Assembly: GCF_018070565.1 (NCBI RefSeq)
Contig: NZ_JAGPXL010000010.1
Location: forward strand, 124,001 to 188,000
Reading direction: 5' to 3'
Source of the DNA: Streptomyces sp. B93
GTDB taxonomy: Bacteria > Actinomycetota > Actinomycetes > Streptomycetales > Streptomycetaceae
Length of the DNA stretch: 64,000 bases
Part shown: positions 1 through 7,915 of the stretch, in pieces
Numbering within the stretch: the stretch's first letter is position 1
Layout: every line of letters begins with the position of its first letter
The notes under the pieces: model-generated
The model's input: only the letters and a program-made list of their open reading frames with translations
Database searches by the model: none
What the model was told of the DNA's origin: nothing
Made by a program: the position numbers and the translations under genes

Positions 1-1069
1 GACCGGCCACAACTCCGGTGTCGTGCACGCCGGGATCTACTACACGCCCGGCAGCCTGAAGGCCGAGCTGTGCGTGCGGGGAGTCTCCCTGCTGAAGGAG
101 TACTGCCAGGAGCGGAAGCTGCCGTACCGGGAGATCGGCAAGCTCGTCATGGCGGTCCGCGACGACGAACTGGGCCGCATGGAGAACCTCTACGAGCGGG
201 CCCGGAACAACCACGTCCCCGATCTGCGCAGGGTCTCCCGCGAGGAGATCGGGGAGCTGGAGCCGCACGCGGGCGGCCTCGCCGCGCTGCACTCGCCGCG
301 CACCGCGATCACCGACTACCGGGCGATCGCGCGGGAGTTCGCCCGGGACATCGAGGCGTCCGGCGGCGAGGTCCGGCTCGGTTTCCCCGTCACGTCGGTC
401 AGCAGCGTCCCCGGCGGCGTCGAGGTCGCCTCCGGGCAGGACCGCCTCACGGTGAACCGGCTGATCCTCTGCGCCGGCCTGCACTCCGACACCGTCGCCC
501 GGCTCGCGCAGGACAAGGCCGAGCCCCGGATCATGCCGTTCCGCGGCGAGTACATGCTCCTCAGACCGGACCGGACCCACCTGGTCAACGGCCTGATCTA
601 CCCGGTGCCCGACCCGCGCTACCCGTTCCTCGGGGTGCACTTCACCCCGCGCGTCGACGGCTCGGTCGAGGTCGGCCCGAACGCCGTACTGGCGCTCGCC
701 CGGGAGGGCTACCGCCTCGCCAAGGTCTCCCCGCGGGACCTGCTCGGCCTCGCCGCCTATCCCGGCTCCTGGCGGATGGCCGCCCAGCACTGGCGCACCG
801 GCATCAGGGAGTACCGCGGCTCGCTGTCCCGCAAGGCCTTCATGAAGGACGCGGCCCTCTACGTCCCCGGCGTCGGCGTCGCCGACGTGGTCCGCGGCGG
901 CGCGGGCGTACGCGCCCAGGCACTGGACCGCGACGGCACCCTCGTGGACGACTTCCGCATCCACCGGATGGGCCGCGTCACCGCCGTGCGCAACGCCCCG
1001 TCCCCGGCCGCGACGGCGTCCATGGCGATCGCCGAGCACATCGCCGGGGCGGTCCTCGGCGGCGCCTGA
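1..1069 (+). CDS. lhgO: L-2-hydroxyglutarate oxidase, 5' partial
   Basis: FAD-dependent oxidase of the DAO superfamily that converts L-2-hydroxyglutarate to 2-oxoglutarate. The reading frame is open from base 2, so the start codon, the N-terminal FAD dinucleotide-binding motif and about 50 residues lie upstream of the window. The visible part begins with the family segment GHNSGVVHAGIYYTPGSLKA and ends in a typical DAO C-terminal portion (GVGVADVVRGGAGVRAQ). A GTG at 23 could be mistaken for the start, but conserved family sequence precedes it. It stands alone here; the next gene is on the other strand. Family assignment is by motif recognition. Preference for 2-hydroxyglutarate over another 2-hydroxyacid is inferred. 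Confidence 0.85.
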   Translation, partial: TGHNSGVVHAGIYYTPGSLKAELCVRGVSLLKEYCQERKLPYREIGKLVMAVRDDELGRMENLYERARNNHVPDLRRVSREEIGELEPHAGGLAALHSPRTAITDYRAIAREFARDIEASGGEVRLGFPVTSVSSVPGGVEVASGQDRLTVNRLILCAGLHSDTVARLAQDKAEPRIMPFRGEYMLLRPDRTHLVNGLIYPVPDPRYPFLGVHFTPRVDGSVEVGPNAVLALAREGYRLAKVSPRDLLGLAAYPGSWRMAAQHWRTGIREYRGSLSRKAFMKDAALYVPGVGVADVVRGGAGVRAQALDRDGTLVDDFRIHRMGRVTAVRNAPSPAATASMAIAEHIAGAVLGGA

Positions 1070-1165
1070 ACACCTCGCGATCTGCGTGTTCTCGCGCAAC
1101 TACTGCTTGCATCCCGGGCTTTCAGCAAGGTCCCCGGCAGCCGCCTGGCGTTGCCTGTACGGCGG

Positions 1166-1759
1166 TCAGGCGCGCGCCAGTTCCGCCGCCCCGAAGGACA
1201 CGTCGAACCGGTCGCACCAGATGCTGACGCTGCTGAAGTCGGCCGGGTCGACCCCGGCCGGCAGCGGGTAGTTCTGGCTGCCCTTGTTGCCCTTGAGCTT
1301 GCCGAGGCTCTCGTACTTCCCGTCGTCGAAGACGCGCCAGCCGTCTACCCCCTCCTTGACCGGCGCGTCGGTGAGCCACACCCGCAGGTCCGGGCCGTTG
1401 CTGGTGTCCAGGTCCTCCAGCCGTACGACGTGCGAGCCGTCGGTGAGCCGGAGCAGCCGCACGGTGCCGGACGTGGCGTGCTCATGGCTGATCAGTTCGC
1501 CGCTGGCGACGACGACCGGCCCGGCGGGCTCGGTGGGCTCGGCGCTCTCAGCGGGCCCGGATGCCTCCGCCTGAGGCGTCTCCGGCGGAACGGTCGCGGT
1601 GGGCGCCGTCGTCACCTCCGGCAGCGCCTCCTCCACCGTCTCGTCCTGCCACAGCTTCCACGGCTGGAACCAGTACAGCCCGACGCCCACCAGCGCCACC
1701 GCCACCACCAGCACCCCCACGACCACCGGCCGGGTCAGCATCCCGCGCACGCGCCCCAT
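1166..1759 (-). CDS. DM13-domain membrane-anchored protein
   Basis: A protein of 197 residues. A single hydrophobic segment near the N-terminus (about residues 10-28, TRPVVVGVLVVAVALVGVG) is followed by a Pro/Thr/Glu-rich linker and a C-terminal DM13 domain (about 85-195). The domain shows GELISHEHATSGTVRLLRL, LEDLDTSNGPDLRVWL and a conserved Cys in SSVSIWCDRFD. DM13 domains are proposed electron-transfer or redox modules in extracytoplasmic proteins, so the domain probably faces outside. I chose the ATG at 1759 because GGAGGAG lies six bases before it; an upstream in-frame GTG at 1774 would put that ribosome-binding site inside the gene. It is transcribed away from the arsR-type gene across a 141-base gap. 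The partner is unknown. Confidence 0.8.
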   Translation of the reverse strand: MGRVRGMLTRPVVVGVLVVAVALVGVGLYWFQPWKLWQDETVEEALPEVTTAPTATVPPETPQAEASGPAESAEPTEPAGPVVVASGELISHEHATSGTVRLLRLTDGSHVVRLEDLDTSNGPDLRVWLTDAPVKEGVDGWRVFDDGKYESLGKLKGNKGSQNYPLPAGVDPADFSSVSIWCDRFDVSFGAAELARA

Positions 1760-1866
1760 CCCCGTCTCCTCCACTCACGTCCTCCGGAAGATCCATTGAA
1801 GCGGCGCGGGAGCGCCGGGCGCGACGGTTCCCGGATGACGGAAGTCTTACATCCAGAATCACTGCC

Positions 1867-1880
1867 CACTTATATAAGTG
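1867..1880. promoter_or_regulatory. 14-bp perfect palindrome, candidate ArsR operator
   Basis: CACTTATATAAGTG is a perfect palindrome and unusually AT-rich for this DNA. It ends 20 bases before the ATG of the ArsR-type gene and lies in the gap shared with the divergent DM13 gene. ArsR repressors typically bind such AT-centred inverted repeats, so autoregulation and possible control of the DM13 gene are inferred. No clear ribosome-binding site follows, so a short-leader or leaderless arsR mRNA is possible. Confidence 0.55.
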
Positions 1881-1900
1881 CGAGCTGATACTCTCTCCCC

Positions 1901-2275
1901 ATGCACGCCTTCGATGTGCTGGGCGACCCCGTGCGCCGCCGCATCCTGGAGCTGCTGGCCGACGGCGAGATGACGTCCGGGGCGGTCAGCGAGGTCATCC
2001 GGCAGGAGTTCGGGATATCCCAGCCCGGGGTCTCGCAGCACCTGAAGGTGCTGCGGGAGAACGGTTTCGCGACGGTACGCCCGGAGGGCACCCGGCGCCT
2101 GTACGCGGTCAACTCCGAACCGCTGCGGGACGTGGACGCCTGGCTGGACCGGTTCCGCCGCTTCTGGACCCCGCACCTGGACGCCCTGGCCACCGAACTG
2201 GCCCGTGGCAAGCGCGAGCGCCGTCTGCGCGCCGCCGCCGAGGACACCGACCACCCCCCGAGGAGCACCCCGTGA
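1901..2275 (+). CDS. ArsR-family winged-helix transcriptional repressor
   Basis: A protein of 124 residues with the ArsR/SmtB fold: an N-terminal segment FDVLGDPVRRRILELLADGE, a recognition helix in ISQPGVSQHLKVLRENGFA and a wing ending at RRLYAVN. There are no metal-binding Cys pairs, so this belongs to the metal-independent group often paired with an SRPBCC (AHSA1) gene. Its stop overlaps the next start (GTGA), indicating translational coupling. The palindrome at 1867-1880 is the likely operator. The signal sensed is unknown. Confidence 0.88.
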   Translation: MHAFDVLGDPVRRRILELLADGEMTSGAVSEVIRQEFGISQPGVSQHLKVLRENGFATVRPEGTRRLYAVNSEPLRDVDAWLDRFRRFWTPHLDALATELARGKRERRLRAAAEDTDHPPRSTP

Positions 2276-2919
2276 AGATCGACGTCACCCACCAGATCAG
2301 CGCCGTACGCCGCAAGGTCGGCAAGCGGGTCCTGGAGGCGGGCGAGGCCCGTGTGATCACCATCGGCCAGACCTACGACGCCCCGCTCGACGACGTCTGG
2401 GACGCCTGCACCAACGCCGAGCGCATCCCCCGCTGGTTCCTGCCGGTCTCCGGCGACCTGGCGCTCGGCGGCCGCTACCAGCTGGAGGGCAACGCGGGCG
2501 GCATCATCGAGCGCTGCGACCCGCCCAAGAGCTTCGCGGCCACCTGGGAGTACGGCGGCGACATCAGCTGGATCGAGCTGCGCCTGACCGCCGAGGGGGA
2601 GGAGCGCACCCGCTTCGAGCTGGAGCACATCGCCCATGTCGACGACGAGCGGTGGGCCGAGTTCGGCCCCGGCGCGGTCGGCGTCGGCTGGGACTCCATG
2701 GTCATGGGCCTCGCCCTCCACCTCTCCACCGGCGCCTCCGTCACCCCCGACGAGGCCATGGCCTGGGTCGCCTCCGAGGAGGGCCGCCGCTTCATGACCG
2801 AGGCCAGCGAGGCGTGGTGCGCGGCGAGCATCGACAGCGGCGAGGACGAGCAGTCCGCCCGCGCGGCGGCGGCCCGCACCACGGCGGCGTACACGGCGAC
2901 GGGCGAGGAAGGCCAGTAA
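2272..2919 (+). CDS. SRPBCC / AHSA1-domain protein
   Basis: A protein of 215 residues. The core is an activator-of-Hsp90-ATPase-1-like (SRPBCC, START-like) domain at about residues 28-160: a helix-grip fold opening with ITIGQTYDAPLDDVWDACT, then ERIPRWFLPVSGDLALGGRY and AATWEYGG. The C-terminal third is helical and acidic. Such proteins bind hydrophobic small ligands in a central cavity; here it is cytoplasmic. The GTG start at 2272 overlaps the ArsR stop by four bases, so the two genes form one unit. ArsR-SRPBCC pairs are a common bacterial arrangement, but the ligand is not known. Confidence 0.85.
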   Translation: MKIDVTHQISAVRRKVGKRVLEAGEARVITIGQTYDAPLDDVWDACTNAERIPRWFLPVSGDLALGGRYQLEGNAGGIIERCDPPKSFAATWEYGGDISWIELRLTAEGEERTRFELEHIAHVDDERWAEFGPGAVGVGWDSMVMGLALHLSTGASVTPDEAMAWVASEEGRRFMTEASEAWCAASIDSGEDEQSARAAAARTTAAYTATGEEGQ

Positions 2920-3023
2920 CCACCCGGGCGCCCCCGGCCCCGCCCCGTTCCGTCCGGGACCGTCCCGCGCATGGGGTAGGGTTGACCTGCACGATCACGC
3001 GGTCCACCGCGGGACGCGCACAC

Positions 3024-3097
<74 letters not shown>

Positions 3098-3116
3098 CTG
3101 GAGACAGTCGCAGGTC

Positions 3117-3150
3117 AGGGCCGGTTTCGGAGGCATCCGAAACCGGCCCT
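3117..3150. terminator. Bidirectional hairpin terminator
   Basis: A 15-bp perfect stem (A at 3117 to GGA at 3131, pairing with TCCG... through T at 3150) closes a GGCA loop. TTGGCCATTCTTGT follows on the plus strand. It lies between the tRNA gene and the convergent amidase gene and can serve both. Confidence 0.8.
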
Positions 3151-3182
3151 TGGCCATTCTTGTATCGGGTGCGCCACGTCGG

Positions 3183-3923
3183 TCAGGCGAAGGTGGCGGC
3201 CCAGGTGTTGGGGCCGACGACGCCGTCCACCGTCAGGCCCCGGTCGGTCTGGAAGCGACGGCACGCGGCGTCGGAGCCGGGGCCGTACTGGCCGTCCACC
3301 GAGAGCGCGTACCCGAACCGGGTGTTCATCCGGTACTGCCAGGTCGCCACGCTCGCGTGCACGAACGTCGGGGGCTGCCGGAAGCTCACCCCGGGATACG
3401 GCAGCGGTCCGCCGCCGGGGTTCACCTCGCCGCTGAGCACCCGCGTGTAGAGGGCGCCGGGGCACTCCGTCGCATGGTGGTCGCGGTGCCCGGTGATGGC
3501 GCGGGCCGCGCCGCCCGACACCCGCAGCCGGTTGACGCCGTACCGGATGGCGTCGACGAGCTGCGCGGTGACGGTGTCGTAGTTGCCGGAGGTGCCGCCG
3601 GTGAGCGCGCACACCGCGTACCAGTCGTCGTTGCCCTGGGTGGTGCCCTGCGCGGCGGTCCGTACGTGCTCGCCCCGCCCTTCGAAGAGGTAACCGTGCA
3701 CGCAGGCGAGGTGGCTGTAGGCGATGTCGGCCCAGCCTCTGGTGTCCATGTGGTGGTTCTGGATGCCGCGCACCTGGGCGGCGCAGTCCGCGTGGTTCGT
3801 CCGGGCGACCCGGACCGCGTCGACGTGGTGCACGACGACACCGCCCTGCGCGGGGGTGATGTTGTTGCTCACCTCTCGCGGTGCGCGGGCGCCCCACTGG
3901 GCGCGGGTCACGAAGGTGGCCAT
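3183..3923 (-). CDS. N-acetylmuramoyl-L-alanine amidase with peptidoglycan-binding domain
   Basis: A protein of 246 residues. An Amidase_2/PGRP-type domain occupies about residues 4-165, opening with VTRAQWGAR. Zinc-ligand-type histidines sit in VVVHHVDA and in TGHRDHHATECPG. A C-terminal PG_binding_1 domain (about 185-246) ends SVDGQYGPGSDAACRRFQ...DGVVGPNTW. The family cleaves the amide bond between muramic acid and the stem peptide. There is no signal peptide, which is odd for a wall hydrolase. The ATG shares its A with the stop of the upstream 82-codon gene (TGATG), and a GGAGGG site sits ten bases before it. Its role may be lytic or remodelling, and its export route is unclear. Confidence 0.82.
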   Translation of the reverse strand: MATFVTRAQWGARAPREVSNNITPAQGGVVVHHVDAVRVARTNHADCAAQVRGIQNHHMDTRGWADIAYSHLACVHGYLFEGRGEHVRTAAQGTTQGNDDWYAVCALTGGTSGNYDTVTAQLVDAIRYGVNRLRVSGGAARAITGHRDHHATECPGALYTRVLSGEVNPGGGPLPYPGVSFRQPPTFVHASVATWQYRMNTRFGYALSVDGQYGPGSDAACRRFQTDRGLTVDGVVGPNTWAATFA

Positions 3924-4171
3924 CAGTCGCGTTCCCTCCGGCCCACGGCGCAGTCGACCGTGGCGTTGAGGGGCTCCGCGTACGCACTGCGGGCCGCTTC
4001 GGGGGCGTACTGGGCGGCGGGGTGCCGGGAGTGGGTGGCCGGGGGCAGCTCGCGCGTCGGAGTGGGGACGGTGTCGGCGGCGTGAGCGGTGCCGGGGCGT
4101 ACGACGGGCAGGACGAGTGCGCAGCCGGTTGCGGCGAGCAGCGCGGCGCGGCGTGACGGGCCGTGACTCAA
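3923..4171 (-). CDS. Small secreted protein coupled to the amidase gene
   Basis: A protein of 82 residues starting at a TTG preceded by CTGGAGG. The N-terminus SRRAALLAATGCALVLP followed by GTAHA resembles a Tat- or Sec-type signal peptide with cleavage near residue 30. The mature part is about 50 residues, polar, with one Cys and no recognised domain. Its TGA stop overlaps the amidase ATG by one base, so the two are translationally coupled. It could be an export partner or an inhibitor. It could also be the former leader of a secreted amidase separated by frame change. I do not recognise the family. Confidence 0.55.
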   Translation of the reverse strand: MSHGPSRRAALLAATGCALVLPVVRPGTAHAADTVPTPTRELPPATHSRHPAAQYAPEAARSAYAEPLNATVDCAVGRRERD

Positions 4172-4187
4172 CGGGCCTCCAGGTGAC

Positions 4188-4257
4188 GGTGGGGGGAGGG
4201 ATGGGGGCGAGGGTGGGGGGTTGGGTGTCGGCCTGAGGGGGGTGATGGGCCTTGCGC
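4188..4257 (+). other. G-run tract, possible G-quadruplex
   Basis: The plus strand holds at least six runs of three or more G separated by one to three bases (GGGGGGAGGGATGGGGGC, then GAGGGTGGGGGGTTGGG). It lies just upstream of the TTG-start secreted-protein gene and downstream of the phospholipase gene, both read from the minus strand. It could fold into a G-quadruplex on the template strand and attenuate read-through. Function is not shown. Confidence 0.45.
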
Positions 4258-4271
4258 GGTGGCGCCCTGCG

Positions 4272-4724
4272 TCAGCCGAAGGCGCGTACGGCCTGGTAGT
4301 ACGTCCAGGCCGTGCTGTTGCACGAGGTCAGGGTGGCGCCGGAGTAGCGGGAGCACACGCGCTTGAGGTCCTCGTAGAACGCGCTGTCGAGCCGGGACTT
4401 GTTGGCGGAGAAGGTGCCCATCTCCTTGTAGTTGCGGTAGCCGAAGTCATGGCGCTGGCACGACTTCTGGAAGGGGAAGCCGAAGGGGTTGTCGGGGGAG
4501 GAACTGCAGTAGTCGGTCGACCAGTTGAAGGCGTACGCCGACCATGCGGAGCGGTTGGCCTCGGCCGAGGCCCAGGCGTTGTAGCTCGTGGCGCTGGTCT
4601 GGGTCCAACTGGCGAGGACCTGGCTCTTGTCGGCGGGGACGGCCGTGGCGGACGAGGCGGTGGCGAAGATGGTCGCCGTGGTGACGGCGGCGGCGACCAG
4701 ACCCTTGACAGCGATACGGGGCAT
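4272..4724 (-). CDS. Secreted prokaryotic phospholipase A2
   Basis: A protein of 150 residues with a Sec signal peptide (about 1-30, ending SSATAVPAD) and a mature domain of about 120 residues. It matches the small Streptomyces PLA2 family: the catalytic segment CQRHDFGYRNYKEMG carries the His-Asp dyad, and the paired cysteines (DYCSSSP, KSCQRH, KRVCSRY, TSCNST) fit two disulfides. The family hydrolyses the sn-2 ester of phospholipids in a calcium-dependent way. I chose the ATG at 4724; the in-frame GTG four codons earlier would contain the GAGGAG ribosome site. Monocistronic. Confidence 0.88.
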   Translation of the reverse strand: MPRIAVKGLVAAAVTTATIFATASSATAVPADKSQVLASWTQTSATSYNAWASAEANRSAWSAYAFNWSTDYCSSSPDNPFGFPFQKSCQRHDFGYRNYKEMGTFSANKSRLDSAFYEDLKRVCSRYSGATLTSCNSTAWTYYQAVRAFG

Positions 4725-5113
4725 GGGACTCCTCACGTGGGCGCACCGGGTCTCGGTGCGTGGCCGGGGAAGGCAACTGCCCTACGGGTGCCGGGAGTTG
4801 TCTCCTGAGCGGAGGCGACGCTATGCGCGTAGCGTGGCGCTGGAGAGACTTTCTCTTGACATGCACCTGAAGACAAGGGGGCGTGCATGGCCCGGCAGGC
4901 CCGTGAGCCCCCTGTGGATGCCGCTTCGAGCGGGCCTTGAGTCCGGGCGGGAGGGCGCGGAGGCTGGTTCCGCCAGGGCCCGTCGGCCCTGAGGTCGAGG
5001 GCTGACGGGCCCCGGCTCCTGGGCCGAGCCGCCCATGCCAGGGAAGCAAGGCAAGGCTAGCCTCGCTTGTGTTCCCTGCGGGATCTAGCCCGCGTGGGGC
5101 GTGGGAGAGGCGG
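4725..5113. other. Intergenic region upstream of phospholipase and feo operon
   Basis: 389 bases between the divergent phospholipase and feoA genes. The feo side holds the candidate iron box at 5048-5068. An AT-richer patch around 4855-4880 (TTTCTCTTGACATGCACC) includes TTGACA, a possible -35 element. No further gene is supported. Confidence 0.5.
5048..5068. promoter_or_regulatory. Candidate iron box (DmdR/IdeR operator)
   Basis: AAGGCAAGGCTAGCCTCGCTT is an imperfect palindrome around AGGCTAGCCT. It resembles the actinobacterial DtxR/IdeR/DmdR consensus (TTAGGTTAGGCTAACCTAA type). It lies 46 bases before feoA, where an iron-dependent repressor would be expected. Binding is inferred. Confidence 0.6.
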
Positions 5114-5419
5114 ATGAGCAGCGTTGATCGGAAATGTGAAGAGGCCCGTGCCCGGACGGCCACCGTCGTCGGAGGCGGCCCGTGTCTCCTGGCCGACCTG
5201 CCGCCCGGGGCACGCGCCACGGTGACGGAGGTCATGGTCGGCGAGGCGCCGGCTGTGGCCCGCCGGCTGGCCGATCTCGGGTTCGTTCCGGGTGCGGTGG
5301 TGGAGGTGGTGCGCCGGGCGCCGCTGCGCGACCCGGTCCTCTACCGCGTCCAGGACTACGAGGTGTGCCTGCGTCGGTCGCAGTCCGCCCGCGTGCGCGT
5401 CGAGGAGGTGGAGCGGTGA
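5114..5419 (+). CDS. feoA: Ferrous iron transport protein FeoA
   Basis: A protein of 101 residues with a FeoA SH3-like domain at about 27-100: LADLPPGARATVTEVM, ARRLADLGFVPGAVVEVVRR, then a final strand ending SARVRVEEV. FeoA is a small cytoplasmic partner thought to act on FeoB. The ATG at 5114 follows GGGAGAGGCGG; a GTG at 5069 lies in frame but overlaps the iron-box region. The first 25 residues are a family-variable extension. The stop overlaps feoB by four bases (GTGA), so the genes are coupled. Confidence 0.88.
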   Translation: MSSVDRKCEEARARTATVVGGGPCLLADLPPGARATVTEVMVGEAPAVARRLADLGFVPGAVVEVVRRAPLRDPVLYRVQDYEVCLRRSQSARVRVEEVER

Positions 5420-7368
5420 GCGAGGGCTGCCACGACGCTCCCTCGGATCCCGGGACCACACTGGCGGAGGCACCGCGGATCGCCCTCGTCGGCAGTCCCA
5501 ACGCGGGCAAGACCAGCGTCTTCAACGGTCTGACGGGTCTGCGCGCCAAGACCGGGAACTACCCCGGGGTGACCGTGTCCCGGTTCGTCGGTGTCTGCCG
5601 GACGGGCGGGCGCAGATACCTCGTCGAGGATCTGCCGGGCACCTATGGCCTGGAGCCGGTCAGCCCGGACGAGGCCATCACGGTCGATGTGCTGGAGGGC
5701 CGACTGGAGGGCACCCGGCGGCCGGACGCCGTACTGGTCGTGGTGGACGCCACCACACTGCGGAGGTCACTCGCATTCGTCGCGCAGGTCCTGGCCCGCG
5801 GGCTGCCGACCTGTGTGGTGGTGACGTTCGCCGACGAACTGGCCCGCCGTCAGGGCCGCCTGGACGTGGACGCGCTGAGCCGGGCGCTGGGCGTGCCGAC
5901 CCTGGCGGTGGTCGGCCACCGGGGATACGGCATCGAGCGACTGCGCGAGCGGCTCACCCAGTGGCACGCCTGGTCGGAGCCGGTCGTGGCGCCGCCCACC
6001 GACCCGGGCGAGCGTGACGCCTGGGCGACGTCGGTGCTGGCCTTCGCCGACTACCGGGCCCCCGAACGGCACAGCGCCACCCGGCGTGTCGACGCGGTGC
6101 TGCTGCATCCGGTGTGGGGAACGGTGGCGTTCTTCGCGGTGATGGTGCTGTTCTTCCAGACCGTCTTCACCGTGGCGGCCCCGCTCCAGGACGGTGTCGA
6201 GGCGGTCTTCGCACGGCTGTCGGGCCTGGTCGCCGACCATGTCGGCCCCGCGTGGCTGGCCGGGCTGTTGGGCGACGCCCTGATCGGTGGCGTCGGCGGG
6301 GTCGTGGTCTTCGTCCCGCAGATCGTGCTCCTGTTCCTGCTGCTCGCACTGCTGGAGGGCGTCGGATACCTGGCGCGGGCGGCGTTCCTGATGGACCGGG
6401 TGATGGGCCGCTTCGGGCTGGAGGGGCGGGCCTTCGTGGCGCTGCTGTCGTCGTTCGCCTGCGCGATTCCCGGCATCATGGCCACCCGTACCCTGCCCTC
6501 GGCCAAGGACCGCCTGGCCACCATGATGGCCGCCCCGCTGATGACCTGCTCGGCGCGGCTGCCGGTCTACGTCCTGCTCATCGGTCTGCTGGTCGACCCG
6601 TCCCACCGGGTCGGCCCGTTCGGCGCCCAGGGCCTGGTCATGTTCGGCCTGTACCTGCTGGGCGCCGTCTCCGCGCTGCTGGCCGCCTGGGTATTCAAGA
6701 GGCTCGGCGACCGACGCGGCCAGACGGTGCCGTTCTACATGGAGATGCCCCCCTACCGGCTGCCCGCCCCCCGCGCGGTGCTGGTGGCGGTCTGGTCCTC
6801 CGCACGCGCCTTCCTGCGCAAGTGCACGACCGTCATCGTGGCCACCACCGTCGTCCTGTGGCTGCTGCTGAACCTGCCGCTGCACTCGGCCGCGCAGCTC
6901 CGCGCCGCGGGCGTCGACACCGGCGACCCCGTCGCCGTGTCCGCCTACACCGTCGACCACAGCTACGCCGCAGGTCTGGGCCGCTTTGTCGCCCCCGTCT
7001 TCGAGCCGCTCGGCTTCGACTGGCGCATCAACATCGGCGTGCTGTCCGCCCAGGGCGCCCGGGAGACCTTCGTCGCCACCCTCGGGCAGGTCGCGGCGGC
7101 CGAGGACCCCGAGGATCCGGCGCGGGCGCTGCGGAGCATGACCTACGCCGACGGGCCGCGCGCCGGGGAACCGGTGTTCACCGCGCCCACCATCGCCGCG
7201 CTGCTGGTCTACTTCGTCTACGCGCTCCAGTGCATGGCCACCGTGGCGGTCCTGCGCCGGGAGACCGGGACCTGGCGATGGCCGATCACCGCCCTCACCT
7301 ACCTGACGGCGCTGGCCTGGCTGATGGCGTACCTGGCCCGGACGGTCACCGTCCTGCTGGGCGGGTGA
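5416..7368 (+). CDS. feoB: Ferrous iron transporter FeoB
   Basis: A protein of 650 residues, the GTP-gated Fe(II) permease. The N-terminal G domain shows G1 GSPNAGKT (26-33) and G3 DLPG (72-75). The usual G4 NxxD is TFAD (137-140), so Asn is replaced by Thr. The membrane part starts near 230 and carries two Gate-type repeats, with the conserved Cys segment SSFACAIPGIMATRTL and a second one in MTCSARLPVYVLLIG. It is shorter than the enterobacterial FeoB (about 770 residues) because the region after the G domain is compact. The GTG start overlaps the feoA stop. Confidence 0.92.
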   Translation: MSEGCHDAPSDPGTTLAEAPRIALVGSPNAGKTSVFNGLTGLRAKTGNYPGVTVSRFVGVCRTGGRRYLVEDLPGTYGLEPVSPDEAITVDVLEGRLEGTRRPDAVLVVVDATTLRRSLAFVAQVLARGLPTCVVVTFADELARRQGRLDVDALSRALGVPTLAVVGHRGYGIERLRERLTQWHAWSEPVVAPPTDPGERDAWATSVLAFADYRAPERHSATRRVDAVLLHPVWGTVAFFAVMVLFFQTVFTVAAPLQDGVEAVFARLSGLVADHVGPAWLAGLLGDALIGGVGGVVVFVPQIVLLFLLLALLEGVGYLARAAFLMDRVMGRFGLEGRAFVALLSSFACAIPGIMATRTLPSAKDRLATMMAAPLMTCSARLPVYVLLIGLLVDPSHRVGPFGAQGLVMFGLYLLGAVSALLAAWVFKRLGDRRGQTVPFYMEMPPYRLPAPRAVLVAVWSSARAFLRKCTTVIVATTVVLWLLLNLPLHSAAQLRAAGVDTGDPVAVSAYTVDHSYAAGLGRFVAPVFEPLGFDWRINIGVLSAQGARETFVATLGQVAAAEDPEDPARALRSMTYADGPRAGEPVFTAPTIAALLVYFVYALQCMATVAVLRRETGTWRWPITALTYLTALAWLMAYLARTVTVLLGG

Positions 7369-7378
7369 GGAGACCCAG

Positions 7379-7915
7379 GTGATCCCCCTCCACCCCCAGC
7401 GGATCCCCGACGAGCCCGACAGCCTGCGCTGGATCGTCCCCGCAGGGGTCCTCCCCTGCACCGGCGCACCGGCCGGGGTCCCCGCACCGCTGGCCGCGCT
7501 GCTCGCCGAGGGCACCCTCGCCCAGATCACACTGGAACCCGCGGCGGTCGTCACCCGCCTGGGCGCGGACCGCAGTTGGGCCACGGACGCGGCCCCGGTC
7601 CGCACCGCACTGCACGCCGCCCTGACCGACCCCGCCGGGTGGATTCCGGCACCCGACACCGACCGCTGCCATGACGACGCCCTGCTGCGCGTCGCGGCAC
7701 ACGATGTCCTCGCCGGGGCCGTGGGAGACTTCGCCCGGTCGCACGGCGGCACCATCGACCTGGTCGGCGTGTCCGGCGGCGTCGTCACCGTCCGCCTCGG
7801 CGGCACCTGCCACGGCTGCCCCGCCGCCTGGCTCACCCTGCACCAGCGCCTGGAACGCGAACTGCGCCGCCGCCACCGGGGCCTGGTGCAGGTCCGGGAC
7901 ATCGGCTCAGGATGA
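7379..7915 (+). CDS. NifU-like Fe-S scaffold domain protein of the feo operon
   Basis: A protein of 178 residues. The C-terminal 80 residues match the NifU C-terminal scaffold domain: GGTIDLVGVSGGVVTVRLGG followed by TCHGCPAAWLTLHQRLERE with the CxxC cluster-binding pair. The N-terminal 90 residues are unassigned. The GTG start lies ten bases after feoB with GAGGAGAC before it, so it is the third gene of the operon. Many enterobacterial feo operons end in feoC; here a NifU-like protein takes that place. It may receive incoming Fe(II) for cluster assembly or sense clusters. That role is inferred from position only. Confidence 0.75.
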   Translation: MIPLHPQRIPDEPDSLRWIVPAGVLPCTGAPAGVPAPLAALLAEGTLAQITLEPAAVVTRLGADRSWATDAAPVRTALHAALTDPAGWIPAPDTDRCHDDALLRVAAHDVLAGAVGDFARSHGGTIDLVGVSGGVVTVRLGGTCHGCPAAWLTLHQRLERELRRRHRGLVQVRDIGSG

